A stretch of DNA of 16,092 nt from assembly GCA_030428825.1 (NCBI GenBank), contig JAUIEL010000056.1:1-16092 (forward strand), written 5' to 3'. This DNA is from a bacterium. GTDB lineage: Bacteria; Planctomycetota; B15-G4; JADJEK01. Shown piece by piece: positions 7,357-14,684 of the stretch. The position numbers and the translations under genes were made by a program. The notes under the pieces were generated by a model, which worked only from the letters and a program-made list of their open reading frames with translations, was not told where the DNA came from and made no database searches. How positions within the stretch are numbered: position 1 is the stretch's first letter; every line of letters begins with the position of its first letter.

Positions 7357-8493
7357 ATGCTTCGAATCGTCATCGTGTCGGTCGGGCTGGCGGCGCCGAT
7401 CGCCACGGCACAGATCCTGACCGTGCCGCCGGGGCCGGTGAGCGCGGGAACGATCGGCGTCTCGGTGCAGAACGACCTGCCGAGCGGAATCCTGTTTTAC
7501 GACGGCCCGTTCGCCCTGCTGCACCCGACGGGCGAACTCGTCCACCCCGCGGCGACCGTCTTCGAGGACGTGCCGTCCACCCTCTCCGTGGGGCAGACGA
7601 AGACGTTCCTGTTCTCGATCCCCTTCGCGCCCGCGATCCCGTCGGGCAGCTACGTCCTCCTCTTCCCGCACCCGGGCGACGCGGGGGGCGCCGCCCGGCT
7701 CGACGTCGTGGCCGCGGACGCGCAGTTCCCTTCCCTGCACGCGTTCCCGCCGCGCGCGCACGCCGGCTACTCCTCGCACCGGCTCGCGCTCACGCCGGCC
7801 TGGAACGACCACTGGCGGCTGGCGAACACCTCCGGTTTCCCGCACACGTTCGGGGTCGGGGACGTGATCCGGATCTTCGCGCCGGGAGCGGGATCCCCCC
7901 TCGCGACGGTCCCCCTGAACGGCGTCTTCGTCCCGGCCGGCAAGGTCGTCGCCGTTCCGTTGCCGCTCGCGACGCTCGGCGAGGGCGTCTACACCGTCGA
8001 GACGTCGTGGAACGACCCCGCCGCCGGGCCGATCGTCCGGCGGGCCGGGGTCCGTCCGCCGCTGCCGAGCGGCGCCGCGGACCTCGCCCTCCCGGAGGGG
8101 AAGGTCGTCCCGTCCGGCGGGTCGCTCCCGGTCCGGTTCCTCGCGCTCGGGCCCGCCGCGTCGCCGCTCTACCTCCTCCTCGCGTCGATCCAGCCGGGCT
8201 CGCAGCCCGTGCCGGGGGGGCTCGACCTCCCGCTCGCCGCCGACGCGGTCTTCCTCGCGTCCGCGAACTCCGGCCTGTTCGGGCTGCTGACGAATCACAC
8301 CGGGACCATGGGGGGCGGGCCGCCGCCGTGCTCCGAGTGCATCGCGCACGCGCACGCGGCCGCGGGCCTCTCCGTGGTCCACCCGAACCTGCCGGCGGCG
8401 AGCGGCGTGACGATGCGCCTGGCCGGGGTGGCGTTCGAGCCGACGAGCGGCACGTGGCTGGTGACGCAGGGGGAGGAGGTCACGTTCGAGTAG
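7357..8493 (+). CDS. Secreted protein of unknown function, tandem beta-sandwich-like domains
   Basis: This 378-residue protein has a signal peptide MLRIVIVSVGLAAPIATA, probably cleaved after Ala18. I do not recognise a named family. Two similar segments follow, roughly residues 22-116 and 138-232. Each has a central turn (LSVGQTKTF; VPAGKVVAV) and closes with a GxYT/GxYV strand (SGSYVLLF; EGVYTVETSW), suggesting tandem Ig-like or BsuPI-like folds; this is inference from pattern. From about residue 245 comes a third beta-rich region (LYLLLASIQPG, LPAASGVTMRLAGVAF) resembling the C-terminal domains of the proteins at 11696-13285 and 13304-14617. It carries an insertion with CSEC (325-328) and HAHA (331-334) that could bind metal. 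The gene stands divergently from the peptidase gene and 95 bases before the sigma factor gene; co-transcription with the sigma gene is possible but not shown. Confidence 0.82.
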   Translation: MLRIVIVSVGLAAPIATAQILTVPPGPVSAGTIGVSVQNDLPSGILFYDGPFALLHPTGELVHPAATVFEDVPSTLSVGQTKTFLFSIPFAPAIPSGSYVLLFPHPGDAGGAARLDVVAADAQFPSLHAFPPRAHAGYSSHRLALTPAWNDHWRLANTSGFPHTFGVGDVIRIFAPGAGSPLATVPLNGVFVPAGKVVAVPLPLATLGEGVYTVETSWNDPAAGPIVRRAGVRPPLPSGAADLALPEGKVVPSGGSLPVRFLALGPAASPLYLLLASIQPGSQPVPGGLDLPLAADAVFLASANSGLFGLLTNHTGTMGGGPPPCSECIAHAHAAAGLSVVHPNLPAASGVTMRLAGVAFEPTSGTWLVTQGEEVTFE

Positions 8494-8523
8494 TTCGACC
8501 CCCTCCCGAGCGAGGCGCCAACG

Positions 8524-8563
8524 GGTCGGACCACTCGGAGCGCCGCACCCACGCCGTCCGACC
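8524..8563 (+). promoter_or_regulatory. Inverted repeat upstream of the sigma factor gene
   Basis: GGTCGGAC (8524-8531) and GTCCGACC (8556-8563) are perfect 8-base arms separated by 24 bases, in the 95-base gap between the secreted-protein and sigma genes. This could be an operator, a leader structure or a weak transcription end. No T-rich run follows. In DNA this GC-rich an 8-base match may arise by chance. Confidence 0.3.
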
Positions 8564-8588
8564 GGGCCCCGTGGACTACACTCCGGGA

Positions 8589-9107
8589 GTGACCGATCCC
8601 CCGTCCGACCTGCTGCCGGCCGTCTACGACGAGCTCCGGCGGATCGCCGCGCTCCACCTGGCGCGCGAGCGGGTGGACCACACGCTGCAGCCGACGGCCG
8701 TGGTCCACGAGGCGTGGCTGCGTCTCTCCGAACTCGACCGCATGCGGTTCGACGACGAGTCGCACTTCCTCGTCGCCGCGGCGGGCGCGATCCGCCGGGT
8801 CCTCGTCGACCACGCGCGCGCGAGGCGCGCGGAGAAGCGGGGCGGCGCGGCGGAGCGGATCACGCTCTCCGGCGTGTCCGAGACGGGCGGCGGCGCGGTC
8901 GACCTGCTGGCGCTCGACGAGGCCCTCGCCCTCCTGGCGGAGAAGGACGCGCGCAAGGCGCGCGTGGTGGAGCTGCGGTACTTCGGGGGGCTGACGATCG
9001 ACGAGACGGCGGAGACGCTCGGCGTCGGGAGCACGACGGTCGAGGACGACTGGGCGTTCGCGCGGGCGTGGCTGCGGCGGACGCTCGGCGGCGGGGGGAC
9101 ACCTTGA
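8589..9107 (+). CDS. ECF-type RNA polymerase sigma factor
   Basis: This 172-residue sigma-70 family protein belongs to the ECF branch common in planctomycetes and acidobacteria next to Ser/Thr kinase genes. Region 2 covers about residues 9-80: LLPAVYDELRRIAALHLARE, LQPTAVVHEAWLRL (33-46) and FLVAAAGAIRRVLVDHARAR (60-79). Region 4 covers about 109-166, with VVELRYFGGLTIDETAETLG (126-145) and a recognition helix around STTVEDDWAFARAWLRR. It should direct RNA polymerase to a specific promoter set, presumably under control of the overlapping kinase. The N-terminus is shorter than in many relatives, which have about 15 more residues before the LLPLVYDELR motif. The start is taken as GTG 8589; GTG 8571 in the same frame is an alternative, and neither has a well-spaced Shine-Dalgarno. 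The stop TGA overlaps the kinase start TTG (TTGA). Confidence 0.92.
   Translation: MTDPPSDLLPAVYDELRRIAALHLARERVDHTLQPTAVVHEAWLRLSELDRMRFDDESHFLVAAAGAIRRVLVDHARARRAEKRGGAAERITLSGVSETGGGAVDLLALDEALALLAEKDARKARVVELRYFGGLTIDETAETLGVGSTTVEDDWAFARAWLRRTLGGGGTP
9093..9098 (+). promoter_or_regulatory. G-run acting as Shine-Dalgarno for the TTG-started kinase
   Basis: GGGGGG ends five bases before TTG 9104, inside the last codons of the sigma gene. It supports the TTG start in a frame that is open far upstream, and suggests translational coupling. Confidence 0.5.
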
Positions 9108-11602
9108 CCTCCGTCGACGGCGCCGAGGTCGAGGCGGTCTTCCAGCGGGCGAGGCGGCTCGAGGGAGACGCGCGGGCGCGGTTCCTCGACGACGCGTGCG
9201 CGGGCCGCGACGCCCTCCGTCGCGACGTGCTCGAGCTGCTCGACGCCCACGACGCGCCGGACGACCCGCTCGAACGGAAGGCGCTCGGCGACGCGTTCTC
9301 GCTCGCCGCCGAGGTCGGCGACCCCCGCCGCGTCGGTCGCTACCGGCTGCTCGGGCGGATCGGCGAGGGCGGGATGGGAGTGGTCCACCTCGCCGAGCAG
9401 GACCGGCCGCGCCGCGTGGTCGCCCTGAAGCTGATCCGCCCGGGCTTCGCGTCGCCGCGCTCCCTGAGGCGTTTCGAGCTCGAGGCGGAGGCGCTGGCGA
9501 AGCTGAGCCACGAAGGGATCGCGCGGGTCTTCGACGCGGGGGTCGCGGACGGCGTGCCGTTCCTCGCCATGGAGCGCGTGGAGGGACGCGCCCTGCTCCG
9601 GTACGCCGGGGAGGAGCGGCTCGACCTCCGGGCGCGGCTCACGCTGTTCGGGCGAATCTGCGACGCCGTCGAGCACGCTCACCGGCGGGGCGTGGTCCAT
9701 CGGGACCTGAAGCCGTCGAACATCCTCGTCGAGGCCGGCGGGAGACCGAAGGTCCTCGACTTCGGCGTGGCCCGGTTCCTCGACGACGACGACGCGCGCG
9801 CGACGACGATGCGGACCGGGGCCGGCGAGCTGATCGGGACGATCCAGTACATGTCGCCCGAGCAGGCGAGCGGCGACCCGGCGCCGATCGACGGCCGCGC
9901 CGACGTCTACGCGCTCGGAGTCCTGCTGTTCGAACTCCTGACCGGGCGGCTCCCGTACGACCTGCGCGGGCTCGCGATCCCCGACGCGGCGCGGGTCGTC
10001 CGGGAGCGCGACCCGACCGCGCCGTCGACGGTCGACGCGGCGCTCCGCGGGGACCTCGACACGATCGTCGGGAAGGCGCTCGAGCGCGAGAAGGAGCGCC
10101 GCTACCCGTCGGCCGCCGCGCTCGCCTCCGACGTCCGGAGCTTCCTGGCGGACCGCCCGATCGCCGCTCACCCGCCGTCGGCCGCGTACCAGCTCCGGAA
10201 GCTCGCGCGTCGGCACCGCGCGCTCGTCGTCGCGGGGCTGGCGGTGTTCGCGGCGCTCACGGTCGGCCTCCTCGCGACGGTCTGGCAGTGGCGCGAGGCG
10301 GTCGGCGCGCGCGAGCACGCGGAGCGACGCTTCGAGGACGTCCGCGGGCTGGCGCGGGCGTTCATCTTCGACATCGCGGAGCGGATCGACGAGCTCCCGG
10401 GCGCGTTGGAGGCGCGGCGGGCGCTGATCGCCACCGGCCTCGAGTACCTCGACCGGCTGGCCCGCGAGGAGGCGCCGGACGAAGGGCTGCTGCTCGAGCT
10501 CGTCGTCGGCTACACGCGGATCGGGGACCTCCAGGGCGCGGCGGGCGAGCCGAACCTGCGCGACCTCGTCGGCGCGCGGCGGAGCTACGAGACCGCCCTC
10601 GCGCTCGCCGACCGACTCGCCCGGCGCTTCCCCGAGGACGCCCGTCGCCAGTCCGACCGGATCCGCCTCGTCCTCTCCCTCGCGGACGTCTCGAGGGAGC
10701 TCGGCCGTCCGGAGGAGGGGCTCGCGCGTTGCCTCGAGGCGCGGCGGGACGCGGAGCGGCTCGTGACCGACCATCCCGGCGATCTGATGCTCGTGCGGAC
10801 GCTCGGGAACGTCGAGTCGAGGATCGGTTCGATGCTGCTCGAGATCGGTCGCCCGGCCGAGGCGCTCCCGCACTTCGAGGCGGCGCTCGCGAGCAGCACG
10901 AGGCGGCTGGCGGCGGCCCCGGACGACTCCGGGGTCCGGCGGGACGTCGCGACGGACACCTTCAAGCGGATGATCGTCGAGGACGCGCTCGGCCGCACGG
11001 ACGAGGCGCTCGCGTCGGCGCGGGAGTACGTGCGGCTCTGCCGCGCGGCACGCGACGCGCACGACGGGCCGGTCGAGAGGCGTGATCTCGGCATCGGTCT
11101 CTCGCGCCTCGGCGACATGTTCGTCGCGCTCGACCGACCCGACGACGCCGTCGGTCCCTTGACGGAGGCGGTCGCGTGGGCCGAGGCCCGGATCGCCGAC
11201 GAACCGAGCGACGCGCAGGCGAAGCTCGACCTGAACACCGCCCGGAACCGGCTCGGCGAGCTCGCGCTCGCGCGGGGGGACCTCGACGCCGCGGCCGAGG
11301 CGTTCCACGAATGTCTCGCGATCACCGCCGCGCTCGGCGCCGACAGCGAGGTCCCCCGGTTCCGCCGCCGCCACGGGGTCTCGCTCTACAAGCTCGGCGA
11401 GCTGGCCCGCGCGCGCGCCGCCCGGAGCGTCGACGACACGTCGCGCGCGTCGCACCTCGCCGAGGCGCGACGCCGGTTCGAGGGGTGCCTCGCCGTGTTC
11501 GAGCGGATGGCGGCCGAGGGGATGCTGGCGGCGACGGACGCCGGGGTCCCGGCGGAGATCCGGCGAGAGATCGAGGCGCTCGGCGGCGGCGAAGAGGACT
11601 GA
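9104..11602 (+). CDS. Membrane Ser/Thr protein kinase with TPR-like C-terminus, partner of the ECF sigma factor
   Basis: This gene encodes an 832-residue Hanks-type kinase. The kinase domain spans about residues 78-348: RIGEGGMGVV (85-94), Lys109 in VALK, catalytic HRDLKPSN (199-206), canonical DFG (219-221), and YMSPEQASG (249-257). It is followed by a membrane span at about 373-393, then 440 residues of helical TPR-like repeats (for example LGRPEEGLARCLEARRDAE and IGRPAEALPHFEAALASSTR) that would lie outside the cytoplasm. Residues 8-50 form a conserved N-terminal helical segment (R-FLDDAC, LELLDAHD) also present in the kinase at 28-4113. The start is TTG 9104, because its TTGA overlaps the sigma stop, a G-run precedes it and the N-terminal segment begins there; the longer frame back to 8714 is sigma-gene shadow. 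By analogy with other planctomycete sigma-kinase pairs, the kinase probably senses an envelope signal and controls the sigma factor. That link is inferred. Confidence 0.92.
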   Translation: MTSVDGAEVEAVFQRARRLEGDARARFLDDACAGRDALRRDVLELLDAHDAPDDPLERKALGDAFSLAAEVGDPRRVGRYRLLGRIGEGGMGVVHLAEQDRPRRVVALKLIRPGFASPRSLRRFELEAEALAKLSHEGIARVFDAGVADGVPFLAMERVEGRALLRYAGEERLDLRARLTLFGRICDAVEHAHRRGVVHRDLKPSNILVEAGGRPKVLDFGVARFLDDDDARATTMRTGAGELIGTIQYMSPEQASGDPAPIDGRADVYALGVLLFELLTGRLPYDLRGLAIPDAARVVRERDPTAPSTVDAALRGDLDTIVGKALEREKERRYPSAAALASDVRSFLADRPIAAHPPSAAYQLRKLARRHRALVVAGLAVFAALTVGLLATVWQWREAVGAREHAERRFEDVRGLARAFIFDIAERIDELPGALEARRALIATGLEYLDRLAREEAPDEGLLLELVVGYTRIGDLQGAAGEPNLRDLVGARRSYETALALADRLARRFPEDARRQSDRIRLVLSLADVSRELGRPEEGLARCLEARRDAERLVTDHPGDLMLVRTLGNVESRIGSMLLEIGRPAEALPHFEAALASSTRRLAAAPDDSGVRRDVATDTFKRMIVEDALGRTDEALASAREYVRLCRAARDAHDGPVERRDLGIGLSRLGDMFVALDRPDDAVGPLTEAVAWAEARIADEPSDAQAKLDLNTARNRLGELALARGDLDAAAEAFHECLAITAALGADSEVPRFRRRHGVSLYKLGELARARAARSVDDTSRASHLAEARRRFEGCLAVFERMAAEGMLAATDAGVPAEIRREIEALGGGEED

Positions 11603-11615
11603 CGGGAGGAAAACC

Positions 11616-11691
11616 GGGAATCCTCCGGGGAACGTGGGGGCGGATCTCGCCTCCGCGGACGGTTCGCCCGCCCGATCACCGGAGGATTCCC
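11616..11691 (+). promoter_or_regulatory. Long leader hairpin that would sequester the propeller gene's Shine-Dalgarno
   Basis: GGGAATCCTCCGG (11616-11628) and CCGGAGGATTCCC (11679-11691) are perfect 13-base inverted repeats with a 50-base spacer. The right arm contains GGAGG (11681-11685), the only good Shine-Dalgarno for the ATG at 11696. A nested stem GGGCGG (11638-11643) with CCGCCC (11668-11673) can form inside. As RNA this would hide the ribosome site until unfolded, so a riboregulator, protein site or thermosensor-like switch is possible. Alternatively it marks the end of the sigma-kinase transcript, though the spacer is long and no U-tract follows. Confidence 0.6.
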
Positions 11692-11695
11692 ACCC

Positions 11696-13285
11696 ATGAC
11701 GACCGCATCCCCGCCCCGCCCGCTCCCGATCCTCGCCCTCCTGTGGGCCGCCGCCGCCGGGACGGCCGAGAGCGCCCGCGCCGGCGAGCCGCCGATCCAG
11801 AGCGAGGAGCAGGTCGTCTGGCCCGCCGACCTCGCCGGGGGCGCGTTCTTCGGCCAGTCCGTCGCGGTCTCCGGCGAGTCGATGGTCGCGGGACGGAACA
11901 CCGGCAGCGGCGCCGTCGACGTCTACGACCGGATCGGCGGGGTCTGGACCCACGCGGTGAAGCTCGTCCCGTCGGACGGCGTGTTCGGCGACTCGTTCGG
12001 CGACGCGGTGGGGATCGACGGCGACACGGTCGTGGTCGGCGCGACGTACGACGACGACAAGGGGCAGGACTCCGGCTCGCTCTACGTCTACGAGCGCGTC
12101 GCCGGCGCGTTCACGCAGGGGACGAAGCTGACCGCGGGGGACGGCGCGCCGTTCGAGCGGTTCGGGGACGCGGTCGCCGTCGCCGGCGGCGTGATCGTCG
12201 GCGGCACGCCGAACCACACCCACGGCGGCGTCAAGTCCGGGGCGGCCTACGTCTGGGAGAAGGTCGGCGTGAACTGGACGCCGATCGCCGAGATCCGGAA
12301 CACGGGCGCTGCCGCGAGCGACCGGTTCGGATGGTCGGTCGACACCGACGGCGCGCGCATCCTGGTCGGGGCGACGCGGGTCGACGGCAACAGCCCGAAC
12401 TCGGGGGCGGCGTTCGTCTTCGAGAAGGTCGGCGGCCTGTGGACGCAGACCGCTCAGCTCGTGGCGGCCGACGGGATGTCGGGCGACGACTTCGGGTACT
12501 CCGTCGCGATCGACGGCGACGTCGCGATCGTCGGCGCGCAGAGCAACGACGAGGCCGGCTCGACCGCCGGCGCGGCGTACGTCTTCGAGCACGTGGCCGG
12601 GACCTGGGCGCAGACGGCGAAGCTGATCGGCTCGGACATCGATCAGGGGGATCGGTACGGCTGGTCGGTCGCCGCCGACGACGGGACGCTCGTCGTCGGG
12701 TCGACGCAGAAGAACGTCGGGAAGGGCGGGGCGTACGTCTACCGCGACCCGGGGGGCGGGTGGACGCAGACGGCGCGGTACTTCGGCCTCGGCGCGCACG
12801 CCGGCTCGAACGACAACTTCGGCTTCGCGGTGGCGATCGACGGGCCGCACGTCCTGGTCGGCGCGACGTTCGCCGATCCGATCAGCTCCAACAACGGCGC
12901 GGTGTACGCCTTCGACACGCGCGTGCTCCCGTTCGGCGGGGGGTGCGGGGAGTCGCCTCCGCGGCTCCTCCCGCACGGCGACCCGGTCGGCGGCGGGACG
13001 GTCTCGCTCACGCTGGAGGGCGGGCCGCCGTCCGCGTCGGGGCTGGTGCTGCTCGGCATCCAGCGGATCGAGGTCGACGCCGGCTTCGGCTGCGACCTGC
13101 TCGTCGGACCGTTCCCCGGTCCGACGTCGGCGGTGCTGCTCGGGGCCGGCGGGGACCTCTTCGCGGCGGGGGGGCTCCCGCCCTCGGTCTCGGGGTTCGA
13201 GATCACGGCGCAGGCGTTCGTCGCGGACCCCGGCGAGCCGGGCGGCTTCACGACGACGAACGGGGCGGCGATCGACGTCGACTGA
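11696..13285 (+). CDS. Secreted FG-GAP seven-bladed beta-propeller protein
   Basis: This 529-residue protein has a signal peptide with hydrophobic core LPILALLWAAAAG, probably cleaved after ARA (Ala29). Seven FG-GAP-type repeats follow, with FG/YG motifs at residues 52, 101, 156, 211, 266, 321 and 375, mostly 55 residues apart. A blade reads roughly FG-SVAIDGD-VVGA, GAAYVFE, WTQTAKL. The last blade lacks its closing WTQTAKL-like strand, while the N-terminus has a matching EEQVVWPAD strand before blade one, so the ring appears closed in velcro fashion. Residues about 415-529 form a C-terminal beta-rich domain (VSLTLEGGPPSASGLVLLG; SGFEITAQAFVADPGEPGG) resembling the ends of two other exported proteins here. 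Its role is probably surface attachment or ligand binding; no catalytic site is seen. The ATG at 11696 has GGAGG ten bases upstream, within the long inverted repeat. It lies 93 bases after the kinase gene and converges with the beta-helix gene. Confidence 0.9.
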   Translation: MTTASPPRPLPILALLWAAAAGTAESARAGEPPIQSEEQVVWPADLAGGAFFGQSVAVSGESMVAGRNTGSGAVDVYDRIGGVWTHAVKLVPSDGVFGDSFGDAVGIDGDTVVVGATYDDDKGQDSGSLYVYERVAGAFTQGTKLTAGDGAPFERFGDAVAVAGGVIVGGTPNHTHGGVKSGAAYVWEKVGVNWTPIAEIRNTGAAASDRFGWSVDTDGARILVGATRVDGNSPNSGAAFVFEKVGGLWTQTAQLVAADGMSGDDFGYSVAIDGDVAIVGAQSNDEAGSTAGAAYVFEHVAGTWAQTAKLIGSDIDQGDRYGWSVAADDGTLVVGSTQKNVGKGGAYVYRDPGGGWTQTARYFGLGAHAGSNDNFGFAVAIDGPHVLVGATFADPISSNNGAVYAFDTRVLPFGGGCGESPPRLLPHGDPVGGGTVSLTLEGGPPSASGLVLLGIQRIEVDAGFGCDLLVGPFPGPTSAVLLGAGGDLFAAGGLPPSVSGFEITAQAFVADPGEPGGFTTTNGAAIDVD

Positions 13286-13306
13286 CGCGGGCGTCCTCGC
13301 CGGTCA
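13283..13306. terminator. Candidate hairpin joining two convergent stop codons
   Basis: TGAC (13283-13286) pairs with GTCA (13303-13306), and GGCG with CGCC inside it around a TCCT loop, with a small internal loop between the two stems. Both convergent stop codons lie in the outer stem, and only 18 bases separate the genes. There is no U-tract on either side. The structure is weak and is offered as a possible shared transcript end. Confidence 0.25.
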
Positions 13307-14617
13307 GAGGACCAGCTCGAACGGGAGCGGCGCCGTGAGCCCCTGAGGCCCGAACCCGGCCAGCGACTGCGCCCGCAGGGGCAGTCCGAAGATCGACGCG
13401 ATCGGCGGCACCGCGAAGTGGACCACGCCGGCGCCGCCGTTCGAGAGGACGCCGGACCCGAGCTGGACCATCGAGGCCGGGTCGAGGCCGAAGATCCCGT
13501 GCGCGGTCGGGACGCTCGCCGGGAGGAGGCCGACGAACAGGAGGAACGGATCCCCCGCGCCCCCGATCGTCACGAAGGTCGAGACGACGGCCGGCTCGGC
13601 GGCGTCCCGCAGGTGGAGGCCCGGGAAGGCGACTTCGTCGGCGCCGATGTCCGGACCGGCCCCCGCCGACCCGAACGCCTGACCGTCGATGTCGGTCGTC
13701 CCGCCCGCCGCGGCGCCCGCGTCCCGCAGCGGTGACGACGGCAGGAGATGAAGGTCGGCCATCGCCTCGGCGACGAAGCGCGGCTCGGCGACGACGGTGT
13801 TCGTCACCGCGCCGGGGGTCCCGTTCACCTCGCCGACCGCGTTCTGGAAGAAGCAGTTGTGGTCGAGGGTCACGCCGGGGGACCGGACATCGGCGCCGTA
13901 CCACGCGTTCCGGACGAAGATGTTGTTCGAGAGGCTCCCCGTCGCGTTCAGGTTGATGTCGACCAGCACGATCCCGGCCCGACCGCTGCCGACGATCGTG
14001 TTCTGCCGGACGACGACCTGCGGGACGTCGAAGACGAGCATCGCGTCGGCGGGGCCGACCTCGTGGCAGACGTTCCCCTCGATCAGGGCGCTGCCGACCG
14101 TGGCGGGGGTCGCCGACCCGTCGCTGATGACGAGGGCCCGGTTCTGGTTCGGCCCCTCGAAGACGTTGTTCCGGATGACGTAGTCCCCCGGTCCCCAGGC
14201 GGAGATCGCCGAGTCCCACCAGAACGCGGTCGGCCCGTTCCGGAAGCGGAGTCCGCTCACCTCGGCCGAGCCCTGGAGGAGGACCATCGCGTCCTGCGTC
14301 ACCCACGCGACGCCGGCGCCGTCGATCACGGAGAGGTGCGCGCCCGCGCCGCGGATCGAGACGCCCGGGGGGACGGCGATGGGGAACGTCTCTCCGCTCG
14401 CGTCGTAGACGCCGGGCCCGACGTGGACGACGTCCCCCGCGGAGGCGGCCGCGATCCCGCGCGTGATCGTCGCCCACGGCGCCGCTTCGGTCCCCGTGCC
14501 CGTGAAGTCGTCCCCGAGGAAGTCGTGGACGTGGAACTCCGCGCCCGAAGACGTCCCCGCGGCGCTCGAGAGCGACGCGAGGAGGAGGAGGCGGAACTTC
14601 GGCGCGGGGCGGGGCAT
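13304..14617 (-). CDS. Secreted parallel beta-helix protein, DUF1565-like
   Basis: This 437-residue protein has a signal peptide MPRPAPKFRLLLLASLSSAA, probably cleaved after Ala26 (SGA/EF). Residues about 28-105 match the DUF1565-type opening of right-handed beta-helix proteins: GTEAAPWATITRGIAAASAG, DVVHVGPGVYDASGE, VPPGVSIRGAG. Residues 110-275 hold the beta-helix rungs with asparagine-rich turns (VIRNNVFEG, VVRQNTIVG, SLSNNIFVRN, LDHNCFFQN). The motif GPDIGADE (321-328) is typical of the end of the helix. Residues about 335-437 are a C-terminal beta-rich domain (FLLFVGLLPAS; PIASIFGLPLRAQSLAG) similar to those of the proteins at 7357-8493 and 11696-13285. Such folds usually bind or cleave polysaccharide; no catalytic residues can be assigned. 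The ATG at 14617 is chosen for GGAG (14627-14624) six bases upstream; ATG 14629 is an alternative adding MEPA. Frame openness to 14851 is not supported. Confidence 0.85.
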   Translation of the reverse strand: MPRPAPKFRLLLLASLSSAAGTSSGAEFHVHDFLGDDFTGTGTEAAPWATITRGIAAASAGDVVHVGPGVYDASGETFPIAVPPGVSIRGAGAHLSVIDGAGVAWVTQDAMVLLQGSAEVSGLRFRNGPTAFWWDSAISAWGPGDYVIRNNVFEGPNQNRALVISDGSATPATVGSALIEGNVCHEVGPADAMLVFDVPQVVVRQNTIVGSGRAGIVLVDINLNATGSLSNNIFVRNAWYGADVRSPGVTLDHNCFFQNAVGEVNGTPGAVTNTVVAEPRFVAEAMADLHLLPSSPLRDAGAAAGGTTDIDGQAFGSAGAGPDIGADEVAFPGLHLRDAAEPAVVSTFVTIGGAGDPFLLFVGLLPASVPTAHGIFGLDPASMVQLGSGVLSNGGAGVVHFAVPPIASIFGLPLRAQSLAGFGPQGLTAPLPFELVL

Positions 14618-14684
14618 GGCGGGCTCCATCGCGGGGGAGGGATCGACCCGATCTTCCCCCGGTTCGGGGGACCCGTCAATCGAC

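Noticed and set aside
7174..8382. N-terminal extension of the peptidase frame by about 400 codons
   Set aside because: It is antisense to the secreted-protein gene and lacks domains; the lipoprotein signal starts at the ATG at 7173.
8714..9103. Kinase frame extended upstream across the sigma gene
   Set aside because: This part reads as Arg/Gly-rich shadow of the sigma factor; the TTG at 9104 coincides with the sigma stop and the conserved N-terminal segment.
8624..12976. Minus-strand open frame of 1450 codons opposite the sigma, kinase and propeller genes
   Set aside because: It is antisense to three well-supported genes, has the Arg/Asp/Val/Pro-rich composition of a GC-rich shadow frame, and shows no domain.
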